NCBI GenBank assembly: GCA_041392805.1
Contig: JAWKLJ010000002.1
Span: forward strand, 1,813,001-1,877,000
DNA from: Saprospiraceae bacterium
Lineage (GTDB): Bacteria; Bacteroidota; Bacteroidia; Chitinophagales; Saprospiraceae
Length of the DNA: 64,000 nt
Reading direction: 5' to 3'
A program made the translations under genes and the position numbers. Within the stretch, counting starts at the first letter, position 1; each line of letters opens with the position of its first letter. This document shows, in pieces, positions 32,430-40,294 of the stretch. The notes beneath the pieces were generated by a model, which worked only from the letters and a program-made list of their open reading frames with translations, was not told where the DNA came from and searched no databases.

Positions 32430-33288
32430 AAAACTGTGAGGCAAAATAGATGGCCATGGCTTGAAAAATCATACTGCCATCTAAGAGTCCCGTGTAGTAA
32501 TAATCGTGTCTATTAGGCGTGCTATAGCAGATTAATAACCCAGCACCCAAGGCGCCAAGACCCCAGGCCAACAAGGTAGGAAGTCCAATGCCATCTACCT
32601 TAAAATTGAGCCAGACAAAAAATAGAGCCATTGCCAGGGCGACCAAGGCAATGGCTTTACTTTTTTTTATCCCATAACGACCCGGGATCGTCTTCACTTG
32701 GTTGAAATCATCTATCTCCAAATCTCGAATATCAAATGGGATGCTTATGGCAAAAATAAAACAAGTTCTTTCCAGGAAAATAAGCATCGTTGATAAATGT
32801 TGCTCCAGACCTAAAACGTAGGCAGGCATAAAAACGGTGAGCCAAGACCAAACGAAGGCAATGAGAAATACTTTTATAAAATGAATATCCCTTAGGCGTT
32901 TTTTTCCGCTTAAAATCGGAATAACATAACCCAGTGATAAAAGTGCAGGCAAAATTAAACTGAGTTGTATCCTAAGTGGAAGGGAAAAAAAGAAATAGCT
33001 ACTTGCCAAGGCGGCAATGGCAGCATATAGCTGAATGTGTCGTTTGAAAGCCGTAATAACGCCATATCGGCCCGTTTTTAGGAATGGTTTAGCTTTTTCC
33101 AATCCAACGATACGATGAAGGGCATACAAAAAAAGGCTACCGAAAAAGAGAAAAGGTAGATATGGGGTATAAATCACCTTTCGGAGCAGTAACAGTTGGG
33201 TCTGCATGGTCATTGCTAAAGCAGCTAAGGCTATCCACAGGTTGCTGTAGAATAGCAAGTTAATCAGCTTGATCAGCCACTTTAGCAT
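32428..33288 (-). CDS. UbiA-like integral membrane protein lacking the first Asp-rich motif
   Basis: Polytopic membrane protein of 286 residues with about eight or nine hydrophobic segments. FDIRDLEIDDFNQVKTIP near residue 200 resembles the second Asp-rich motif of UbiA prenyltransferases. Where the first NDxxDxxxD motif should be, the sequence reads LHRIVGLEKAK, without aspartates. It therefore looks like a UbiA-superfamily homologue that may not use prenyl diphosphate in the usual way. The TAG stop uses bases of the right end of the MITE-like element, so its original C-terminus may have differed by a few residues. It follows the M42 peptidase gene by 12 bp. Confidence 0.75.
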   Translation of the reverse strand: MLKWLIKLINLLFYSNLWIALAALAMTMQTQLLLLRKVIYTPYLPFLFFGSLFLYALHRIVGLEKAKPFLKTGRYGVITAFKRHIQLYAAIAALASSYFFFSLPLRIQLSLILPALLSLGYVIPILSGKKRLRDIHFIKVFLIAFVWSWLTVFMPAYVLGLEQHLSTMLIFLERTCFIFAISIPFDIRDLEIDDFNQVKTIPGRYGIKKSKAIALVALAMALFFVWLNFKVDGIGLPTLLAWGLGALGAGLLICYSTPNRHDYYYTGLLDGSMIFQAMAIYFASQF

Positions 33289-33300
33289 AAATAAAAAGTA

Positions 33301-34380
33301 CTAGAAATATTTAAAATTATGGTTTTTTTGGATGCGTAGCAAGGTTTGGTAAATTAATCGGATCACATTTTCAACATCATCTTTATGCGCCATTTCTACG
33401 GTCGTGTGCATATATCGCAAGGGTAAGGAAATAAGTGCTGAAGGAACGCCACCATTTGAGTAGGCGAAGGCGTCGGTATCTGTACCCGTCCGGCGGGAAG
33501 AAGCCTCCCGCTGAAAAGGAATCCCTTCTTCAGTAGCCGTATCAATGATCAAGTCAAGTAGTTTGTTGTGGACAGCAGGAGCATAGGTGACGGAGGGCCC
33601 TTTACCACCCTGTACATCGCCGATTTTTTTGGGTTTAACCAATGGCGTATGCGTATCGTGGGTGACATCAGTGACAATCGCTACGTGTGGTTTGATGGTA
33701 TGGGCTACCATTTCTGCCCCTCTAAGTCCCACTTCTTCCTGCACAGCATTCACTACATATAAACTATAGGGCAGTTTGTTTTTGTTGATATGTAGCAGCC
33801 TGGCTACCTCGGCAATACAAAAGCCGCCCAGCCTATTGTCGAGGGCACGACCAACATAGTAGCGGTTGTTAAGCATACTGAATTCATCATCAAAGGTGAT
33901 AACCGAACCCACATGAATACCCATGGCCAAGACCTCTTCCTTATCTTTAGCGCCGACATCAATGAATATATTTTCCAGCTTAGGCGTAAGTGTGGCGTCT
34001 TCTCCTCGTCGGGTATGGATGGCTGGCCAGCCAAAAACGCCTTTTACAATTCCATTTTTGGTATGGATATTGACTTTTTTAGATGGTGCAATGAGATGGT
34101 CTGATCCACCATTGCGTATGACGCTGATAAATCCGGTTTCATTGATATAATGAACGTACCAGGATATTTCATCGGCATGCCCTTCAATTACAACTCTAAA
34201 TTCCTGACCTGGATTGATGACCCCATAGGCTGTGCCATAATTATCCGTATGCCACTCATCAATATAAGGTCTTAGGTAATCAAGCCATAATTTCTGGCCG
34301 CTTGTCTCATATCCGGTGGGGGAAGCATTATTGATGTATTTTTGAAGAAATGCCTCTGAATTTGGTGTAATTATTGACAT
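33301..34380 (-). CDS. M42 family aminopeptidase
   Basis: Cytoplasmic dinuclear zinc or cobalt aminopeptidase of the M42 (glutamyl aminopeptidase/FrvX-like) family, usually forming a tetrahedral dodecamer that trims peptides. Metal and catalytic motifs are visible along the 359 residues: EGHADEI (~67), GRALDNRLGG (~180), NAVQEEVGLRGAE (~213), VTDVTHDTH (~238), and LPLRYMHTTVEM (~325). The length is normal. It is cotranscribed with the downstream UbiA-like gene (12-bp gap). No signal peptide. Confidence 0.95.
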   Translation of the reverse strand: MSIITPNSEAFLQKYINNASPTGYETSGQKLWLDYLRPYIDEWHTDNYGTAYGVINPGQEFRVVIEGHADEISWYVHYINETGFISVIRNGGSDHLIAPSKKVNIHTKNGIVKGVFGWPAIHTRRGEDATLTPKLENIFIDVGAKDKEEVLAMGIHVGSVITFDDEFSMLNNRYYVGRALDNRLGGFCIAEVARLLHINKNKLPYSLYVVNAVQEEVGLRGAEMVAHTIKPHVAIVTDVTHDTHTPLVKPKKIGDVQGGKGPSVTYAPAVHNKLLDLIIDTATEEGIPFQREASSRRTGTDTDAFAYSNGGVPSALISLPLRYMHTTVEMAHKDDVENVIRLIYQTLLRIQKNHNFKYF

Positions 34381-34452
34381 TTTAGTAGTAGATTCTGATT
34401 AATTGAAAAACACTTTTATTTAGTTATGCTTGGTTCTTTTGCCCATTTTTGT

Positions 34453-34494
34453 GCGTCGGCACCAGCTAAAAGCGTCGGCACCAATTCCCTTGGT
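34453..34494. repeat. Short direct repeat and hairpin downstream of pyrE
   Basis: gcgtcggcacca occurs at 34453-34464 and 34472-34483, followed by hairpin accaa/ttggt at 34480-34494. It lies after the pyrE stop on the minus strand and may be a terminator remnant or an eroded REP. Confidence 0.4.
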
Positions 34495-34532
34495 GACTTT
34501 ATAGCGCTTTTATGGCCTTGCACCAAAGCGGG

Positions 34533-35180
34533 CTAAAGATCATATTTTTTCTGCTGTTCACTCCAGTCCTGGGGATTTTCCCGCCATGCTTGGAGTGTTT
34601 TTTGGTCATCAGCCGAGATGTAGTGACGTTCAGCTGCCAGTTTGATTAAAACATCATAATGACTGAGGGTAGCCACAGCACATTTTGCTTCCGCAAAAGC
34701 TTGTTGTGCTTTCTCAAAACCATAGGTGAAAATAGCCAAAACGCCAACAACATTTGCCTCAACTGCCCTTAAACATTCAACAGCCTGAAGGCAACTTCCA
34801 CCCGTAGAAATTAAATCCTCGATCACCAAAACCCTTTGACCAGGTTCAAGTTTACCTTCGATTTGGTTCTGCCGGCCATGTGCTTTGGCCGAAGAACGGA
34901 CATAGACAAAGGGGAGTTCCATCAGGGATGCAAGTAAAACACCATGTGGAATACCCGCTGTAGCGACCCCTGCAATCACATCAAAAGGCGCCATTTCCTG
35001 TGCCTTTTCTCGGAACTGCTCTACGATAAAATTCCTAGTAGTCGGATGCGATAAAACGATCCGATTATCACAATAAATAGGAGATTTGAGCCCAGAGGCC
35101 CATGTGAAAGGTTTTTGTGGACTCAACTTAATTGCATTAATTTGCAACAGTTTGTCGGACACGGCTTCGGCAATAGTCAT
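34533..35180 (-). CDS. pyrE: Orotate phosphoribosyltransferase
   Basis: Converts orotate and PRPP to OMP. ATG 35180 (MTIAEAVSDKLLQ) is chosen; the upstream ATG at 35216 adds 12 residues not usual for the family and overlaps promoter sequence. This gives 215 residues, the normal size. Signatures: FTWASGLKSPIYCDNR, GVATAGIPHGVLLA, the PRPP loop VLVIEDLISTGGSCLQAV, and the catalytic-loop KAHGRQNQIEG. It is about 24 kb from pyrB, so pyrimidine genes are not clustered. Divergent from a Nudix gene, with a 36-bp gap. Confidence 0.96.
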   Translation of the reverse strand: MTIAEAVSDKLLQINAIKLSPQKPFTWASGLKSPIYCDNRIVLSHPTTRNFIVEQFREKAQEMAPFDVIAGVATAGIPHGVLLASLMELPFVYVRSSAKAHGRQNQIEGKLEPGQRVLVIEDLISTGGSCLQAVECLRAVEANVVGVLAIFTYGFEKAQQAFAEAKCAVATLSHYDVLIKLAAERHYISADDQKTLQAWRENPQDWSEQQKKYDL

Positions 35181-35213
35181 TGCTTTGCTTTTGTTTCTTT
35201 GATAAAATGCTTG

Positions 35214-35221
35214 CAAATGTA
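35214..35221 (-). promoter_or_regulatory. Candidate -7 element for pyrE
   Basis: TACATTTG on the minus strand matches TAnnTTTG, 33 nt before the pyrE ATG. It overlaps the start codon of the divergent Nudix gene, so the two promoters would interfere with each other. Confidence 0.4.
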
Positions 35222-35837
35222 CAAAATCTATATTAATGAAACCCCTTTGCTTTTATTAGATAATACCAATGGCGGATTAGTTCCAACAGTGGGGCCAGAG
35301 CTAATCGTAAATCGCTATTCAGGAAAAGCTAAATCGCTTTTGCAATATGCCGATATGCTGGAGAAAACCAGGCAATATCGACAAGTCAGCGTTTATAGTA
35401 AAGATTACCAACAACTCGTCAAAGATTTTGAGTCTAACTACAAACTCATAGAGGCTGCCGGTGGCTTGGTGACCAACCCAAGCGGTAAAGTATTAATGAT
35501 TTTCCGACGCAATTTCTGGGACCTTCCCAAAGGGAAAATTGATAAGGGAGAACACAAAGAAGCCGCAGCTATCAGAGAGGTAGAAGAGGAAACGGGGCTA
35601 CGAAACATCGAACTTGGCTATTCCCTGGGCGAAACCTACCACACCTATCGCACGGATAAAGGGAAAAGAATTTTAAAAAGAACCTATTGGTACACAATGA
35701 AAGCCCCTGATCAAGCGTTAACCCCCCAGATCGAAGAAGATATTGAAAAGGCGGAATGGGTAGATTTACCTTCTTTTTTAGCAGGTCAACCTATTATTTA
35801 TCGGAATATTCTCGATGTTTTGCAAAGGGTGCACTAA
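35217..35837 (+). CDS. Nudix hydrolase with N-terminal extension
   Basis: Hydrolase of a nucleoside-diphosphate-linked substrate. ATG 35217 is chosen because the upstream in-frame start lies antisense in pyrE. The Nudix box (GX5EX7REUXEEXGU) is complete at about residues 105-127: it starts GKIDKGEHKEAAAIR and continues EVEEETGL. An 80-residue N-terminal part (MYKIYINETPLLLL...) precedes it, a layout common in a Bacteroidota Nudix group whose substrate is unknown. It is divergent from pyrE, which could hint at nucleotide metabolism, but this is weak. Confidence 0.9.
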   Translation: MYKIYINETPLLLLDNTNGGLVPTVGPELIVNRYSGKAKSLLQYADMLEKTRQYRQVSVYSKDYQQLVKDFESNYKLIEAAGGLVTNPSGKVLMIFRRNFWDLPKGKIDKGEHKEAAAIREVEEETGLRNIELGYSLGETYHTYRTDKGKRILKRTYWYTMKAPDQALTPQIEEDIEKAEWVDLPSFLAGQPIIYRNILDVLQRVH

Positions 35838-35994
35838 TTTTTTTTCAGAAGTTTTTTTTTTCAAACAACTATTTTGCAAAGTTTTATTTGGCTAGTTAGC
35901 GTTTTTTTACCTGAAAAAAAGTAATATCGGTTGTCATTAAAGAAGATTAGAAAAAATCTCTTCCAGCCCATTATTATTATTGAATATTTAGTAT

Positions 35995-36002
35995 ATCTTT
36001 GA
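35995..36002 (+). promoter_or_regulatory. Candidate -7 element for a small secreted protein gene
   Basis: TATCTTTG matches TAnnTTTG exactly, 35 nt before the ATG at 36038, in an AT-rich intergenic region. Confidence 0.5.
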
Positions 36003-36037
36003 GGATCAGTACTAAACGTATCCAAAATTAAATTACT

Positions 36038-36433
36038 ATGCATCGCAAGATTGCCGTTGCCTGCATTGTGCTAAATCTTGGTTTTTTCACAACCATTTTT
36101 GCGCAAAATGCAGTTGTAACTACTCCCAAATCCGCCGAAAAAGTATCCCAACTGCTCGCTTCCACTTCCAATGCCATCGAATCACAAGACTGGACTATTT
36201 TTCGCGACGAAGAAAATGAATTATACTACATTGATTTTGAGGCTATTAAGGTCAATATAAGTAATGTAGTCGTCAAAGATGAACAGCAAAACATCCTTTT
36301 CCAGGATGATGTCTTTGATTTGCCTGTGAATACCATCTACGAATTGGATTTAAGTGCTTTCCAAGCCGGAAAATACCGGATTGAACTGCAGACCTTTACC
36401 AACATTATTGCCAAAAATATTGAATTGAAATAG
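36038..36433 (+). CDS. Small secreted protein, unknown function
   Basis: Unrecognised 131-residue protein with a signal peptide (MHRKIAVACIV..., cleavage after IFAQ near 22). The mature part ends in a beta-sandwich pattern (VKDEQQNILFQDDVF, LDLSAFQAGKYRIEL, KNIELK) that resembles a T9SS sorting domain in strand order but lacks the usual NP motif and follows only a short spacer. It may be a sorting-domain-like orphan or a small periplasmic protein. It has its own promoter-like element, and the next gene is 313 bp downstream. Confidence 0.65.
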   Translation: MHRKIAVACIVLNLGFFTTIFAQNAVVTTPKSAEKVSQLLASTSNAIESQDWTIFRDEENELYYIDFEAIKVNISNVVVKDEQQNILFQDDVFDLPVNTIYELDLSAFQAGKYRIELQTFTNIIAKNIELK

Positions 36434-36746
36434 CCTTATAGCGGGCTTTTTCTGCTGGTGCCAACACTGCCTAACAGATGCGAATGTATTGGCTATGGAG
36501 ATGCTTTGATCATTATATCGATCTCCAAGGCGAAATTTGTGAATTTTGACTTGCTCTTTTCACGCCTCGTCTGGTGAAAAAATATTTAGGTACCTGGACC
36601 AGTTTATTTGTTCTTCATTCCTTAACAAATCCTGCTTCGGAAGCCTATAGGAACTGAAAATAGTGTACAATACTATTTTGAGGGATTAATTACCTTGTCT
36701 GAACAATCCTTTAGTATTATATTGAGCGCATATTCTTATTTGACAT
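36434..36746. other. Noncoding interval before the symporter gene
   Basis: A weak hairpin agcc/gggct followed by Ts (about 36431-36450) may end the small secreted-protein transcript. A ggagat...atctcc inverted repeat lies near 36496-36525. The rest is AT-rich; nothing else seen. Confidence 0.4.
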
Positions 36747-38567
36747 ATGCAGCTTCATCCAATTGATATAGGAGTTATCCTATTATATTTATTGCTTACC
36801 ATTGTATTGGGGTTCTGGGTTTCCAAAAGGGCATCCAAGAGCTTGTCCGCTTATTTTTTGGGTGACAACAACATTAAATGGTACTTTCTTGGTTTATCTA
36901 ATGCCTCTGGCATGTTTGATATTTCAGGGACCATGTGGACGGTCACCATTCTTTTTGTATATGGCTTGAAAAGTGCTTGGATTCCTTGGCTTTGGCCCGT
37001 ATGGAACCAGGTCTTTGTGATGATATTTCTGGCTATTTGGCTGCGTCGATCCAATGTCATGACGGGTGCCCAATGGATCACTTCGCGATTTGGGGATAAA
37101 ACAGGCGGTAAACTTTCACATATCATCATCACCATTTTTGCTGTCATTAGTGTTTTCGGATTTATCGCTTACTTTTTTGTTGGCATCGGCAAATTCGCTG
37201 CTATTTTTTTTCCCTGGGACCTTTCTACCCAGGTAGCAGGAATCGAAATTTCTTCGGAACAAGTCTATGCGCTATCAATTATTTTGATCACCACCTTATA
37301 TGTGATCAAAGGAGGAATGTATAGCGTGGTACTGACCGAAATCCTGCAATTTGTTATCATGACTATTTCTTGTTTTGTGATCGGTTACATTGCTTTTACC
37401 AATGTAAGTGCTGCACAAATGGCCTCAGCTGTTCCCGAAGGTTGGACGAATCTTTTTTTTGGTTGGAACCTTAACTTGGATTGGGGGGATCACCTGGCAA
37501 GTGTCAATCAAAAAATCCAGGAAGATGGGTTCGAATTGTTCGGGTATTTGGTCATGATGATGATTTTCAAGGGTATTTTTGCCAGTATGGCTGGGCCCGT
37601 TCCGAGTTATGATATGCAGCGTGTATTATCTACCCAAACCCCCGCTGAAGCAGCGAAGATGAGCGGATTGACCATCTTGGTGCTCTATTTCCCGCGTTAT
37701 TTAATGGTGGCAGGTTTTGCCGTGCTAGCCTTGGTGCATCTGACGCCCGCCTTCGAAGCCATGGGACCCGCTATCGATTTTGAGACCGTCTTGCCATTGG
37801 CGATTGAACGGTTTGTCCCGATTGGGTTTAAAGGCTTATTACTGGCGGGTTTATTGGCTGCCTTTATGGGGACTTTTGCCGCCTTTATCAATGCAGCTCC
37901 AGCCTATATCGTAAATGACCTTTACAAGAAATATATAAACCCCAATGCGAGTGACCGAATCTATGTCCGTTATAGCTATGTTTCTTCATTTGTATTAGTG
38001 CTGATCGGTATTGCAGCCGGATTTTTCGCCCATTCCATTAATGCCCTGACCCTTTGGATTACTTCGGCACTCTATGGCGGTTATGCTGCCGCTAATGTCT
38101 TAAAATGGCTATGGTGGCGATTTAATGGTTATGGTTATTTCTTTGGCATGTTAGGTGGTTTAATCGCCTCTACTTTTATTCCACAACTGATGGCTGGGGT
38201 GATTGACATTTATTTGTTCCCCATTATTTTGGGCTGTTCCTTCCTGGGGTGTATGTTGGGAACTTTGCTAAGCCCCCCCGATGACGAGGAGGTACTCATC
38301 TCTTTTTATAAACAGACTAAACCCTGGGGATTCTGGCAACCAATAATCAAGAAAATACAGCAAAAAGAACCTGATTTTTTGCCGAATATGGATTTTAAAA
38401 GAGATGCTTTTAATGTTTTAGTCGGGATCATCTGGCAAATGACCTTGGTTGTCATGCCTATTTATTTGTTAATTCGTGAAACAAGCTCCTTTTTGCTTTG
38501 TTTGCTCTTATTTGCCCTGACGACCTATTGGCTAAAACGTTTTTGGTATGATAAACTAGAAGCCTAA
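36747..38567 (+). CDS. Sodium:solute symporter (SSS family)
   Basis: Inner-membrane Na+-driven transporter of 606 residues with about 14 hydrophobic segments, in the SGLT/PutP-like SSS family. The N-terminal segment MQLHPIDIGVILLYLLLT and the SKRASKSLSAYFLGD loop are typical, as is the conserved SGT region (FDISGTMWTV). The substrate is probably a sugar or sialic-acid-like compound, judged only from family habit in Bacteroidota. The DUF4434 gene starts 2 bp after its stop, so they form an operon and may share a substrate. Confidence 0.92.
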   Translation: MQLHPIDIGVILLYLLLTIVLGFWVSKRASKSLSAYFLGDNNIKWYFLGLSNASGMFDISGTMWTVTILFVYGLKSAWIPWLWPVWNQVFVMIFLAIWLRRSNVMTGAQWITSRFGDKTGGKLSHIIITIFAVISVFGFIAYFFVGIGKFAAIFFPWDLSTQVAGIEISSEQVYALSIILITTLYVIKGGMYSVVLTEILQFVIMTISCFVIGYIAFTNVSAAQMASAVPEGWTNLFFGWNLNLDWGDHLASVNQKIQEDGFELFGYLVMMMIFKGIFASMAGPVPSYDMQRVLSTQTPAEAAKMSGLTILVLYFPRYLMVAGFAVLALVHLTPAFEAMGPAIDFETVLPLAIERFVPIGFKGLLLAGLLAAFMGTFAAFINAAPAYIVNDLYKKYINPNASDRIYVRYSYVSSFVLVLIGIAAGFFAHSINALTLWITSALYGGYAAANVLKWLWWRFNGYGYFFGMLGGLIASTFIPQLMAGVIDIYLFPIILGCSFLGCMLGTLLSPPDDEEVLISFYKQTKPWGFWQPIIKKIQQKEPDFLPNMDFKRDAFNVLVGIIWQMTLVVMPIYLLIRETSSFLLCLLLFALTTYWLKRFWYDKLEA

Positions 38568-38569
38568 GT

Positions 38570-39514
38570 ATGTTGCCTATTACCGGAACTTTTCTTGACG
38601 AAATAAGCCATGACATTCCGCATCAAAACTGGGGCCCCAAGGAGTGGGACCAGGATTTTGCATTGATGAAACAAATGGGAATAGACACGGTCATTCTCAT
38701 CCGATGCGGCCACAAAAAGTGGCTGACCTTCGCTTCCGAGGTCTTAATTCGGGAGGAAAATGCTTATGCGCCGCCATTTGATCTGGTGGAATTATTCCTG
38801 GTCCTGGCCGCTAAATACAAGATGCAATTCTTTTTTGGATTATACGATTCTGGAAAGTATTGGTGGGAACAAGGCGATTTTCAGAAAGAGGTGGATATCA
38901 ACTTGAAACTCATTGATGAGGTTTGGCAGAAATATGGCCATTATCAGGCTTTTAAAGGCTGGTATCTGTGCCAGGAGGTGAGCCGAAAAACAGGCGCTAT
39001 TATTGACCTATATGCGCGACTTGGACGCCATTGTAAGGCGGTGTCCAACGGACTTCCTACCTTAATCTCACCCTATATCGATGGTCAAAAAGCCCTGCTC
39101 TCCAGCCAAGCTTCCCTTTCCAAATCGGAGGCTATCGGCTTAAAGGCCCATGAACAAGAGTGGAATGAAATATTTTCGGGCATTCAGTCGGCGGTCGACA
39201 TCGTTGCTTTTCAGGATGGGCATGTCGATTACCATGAGTTAGCTGCTTATTTCGCCATCAATAAACAATTGGCCGATCGTTATGGCCTTCAATGCTGGAC
39301 CAATGCAGAATCATTCGACCGCGATATGCCCATCAAATTTTTGCCCATCAAGTTTGAGAAGCTGTTGCTAAAACTGAAGGCAGCTCAGGAAGCTGGTCTG
39401 GAAAAAGCCATTACCTTTGAATTTTCTCATTTTATGAGTCCACAATCGGCCTATCCTCAGGCGCACCACCTCTTTAATCGTTACTTGGAGCTATTGGTAA
39501 ATTTTGGAAAATAA
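38570..39514 (+). CDS. DUF4434 family protein, glycosidase-like TIM barrel
   Basis: This 314-residue protein with no signal peptide starts with PITGTFLDEISHDIPHQNW, typical of DUF4434. The family is predicted to adopt a TIM barrel related to glycoside hydrolases; candidate acidic residues lie in WYLCQEVS and in VAFQDGHVDY. No activity is established. Close coupling (2 bp) to a sodium:solute symporter suggests it processes the imported compound in the cytoplasm. This is inference from context. Confidence 0.8.
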   Translation: MLPITGTFLDEISHDIPHQNWGPKEWDQDFALMKQMGIDTVILIRCGHKKWLTFASEVLIREENAYAPPFDLVELFLVLAAKYKMQFFFGLYDSGKYWWEQGDFQKEVDINLKLIDEVWQKYGHYQAFKGWYLCQEVSRKTGAIIDLYARLGRHCKAVSNGLPTLISPYIDGQKALLSSQASLSKSEAIGLKAHEQEWNEIFSGIQSAVDIVAFQDGHVDYHELAAYFAINKQLADRYGLQCWTNAESFDRDMPIKFLPIKFEKLLLKLKAAQEAGLEKAITFEFSHFMSPQSAYPQAHHLFNRYLELLVNFGK

Positions 39515-39640
39515 AAACGTGACTTTTTGAAAAGCAGTCTTCTAAATGATGATAAACCCACTTTTTAAACATAGGATGCGGCAGAAAATAGTAAGTATTT
39601 GTATGAGCTATTCTGCTAGCATGCGCAAAAACTAAAAACC

Positions 39641-39883
39641 ATGGAATTTTTGTATTTCATTATTGTAGGAGCTATTGCTGGTTGGTTGGCTGGACAAATC
39701 ATGAAAGGCGGTAGTTTCGGGCTGATTACTAATATTATTTTAGGAGTTATTGGTGCCATTGTAGGCGGCTGGCTACTCGGAGTGGCTGGTGTCTCTGTAG
39801 GCGGTGGCCTACTTGGATCCATTTTGACCTCAGCCATTGGTGCGATGGTCGTGCTATTTGTAGCAGGTCTTTTTAAGAAATAA
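39641..39883 (+). CDS. GlsB/YeaQ/YmgE family stress-associated membrane protein
   Basis: Very small membrane protein (80 residues), nearly all hydrophobic with three predicted helices and many Gly-rich packing motifs: GAIAGWLAGQIMKGG, LGVIGAIVGGWLLG and GAMVVLFVAGLF. Start, length and motifs match the transglycosylase-associated (GlsB/YeaQ/YmgE) family, linked to general stress in several bacteria. It is monocistronic, with a 126-bp gap upstream and a repeat-containing gap downstream. Confidence 0.93.
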   Translation: MEFLYFIIVGAIAGWLAGQIMKGGSFGLITNIILGVIGAIVGGWLLGVAGVSVGGGLLGSILTSAIGAMVVLFVAGLFKK

Positions 39884-40294
39884 TTTTCCTCCTTTCATGC
39901 ATCAGCAGTTTCGTAAGTTCTATCTAAACTGCTGATGTCTTGCCTAACTTTCCTCCACGTCCCATTTCCGCCTTCCGCCTTTCGCCTTCATGTTAGCTCT
40001 ACCAATATTGAATCCCGATGGGAATGGAAATGGCTAGGTGTTTGTTTGGTCTGTTGCTGCTTTCAGCCCTCGACTTTCGCCTTCCGCCTTCCAAACAGGG
40101 AATGTCAAAAATTCAGTTTATATTTAACCTGTAGAGGAAAATAAAGGTCAATTGCTGAACATGATTTCGAGGGTCTTAAAAAAGAAGTACATTTGCTTTA
40201 ATACTTTTTAGCATTTATATTGTTTAGTATTTTGCCTTTTTAAAGGAATTTTGAAAGACTCACTTGGTATTTACCGACAGCGAAACATACAATA
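39884..40294. other. Noncoding interval with degenerate repeat remnants
   Basis: Contains cctccacgtccc (39952-39963), shared with the compound repeat, and a broken copy of the palindromic repeat ending ccaaacagggaatgtcaaaa (40091-40110). A TAnnTTTG element follows at 40188. No gene supported. Confidence 0.5.
40188..40195 (+). promoter_or_regulatory. Candidate -7 element for the metallophosphoesterase fusion gene
   Basis: TACATTTG matches TAnnTTTG and lies 99 nt before the ATG at 40295. A clear -33 element is not visible. Confidence 0.4.

Noticed and set aside
32223..32444. 73-codon frame across the MITE-like element
   Set aside because: Begins outside the element in another gene and shows no transposase motif; better explained as chance.
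39935..40144. 69-codon plus-strand frame
   Set aside because: Runs through degenerate dispersed-repeat remnants; composition is FRLPFRLP-type repeat translation.
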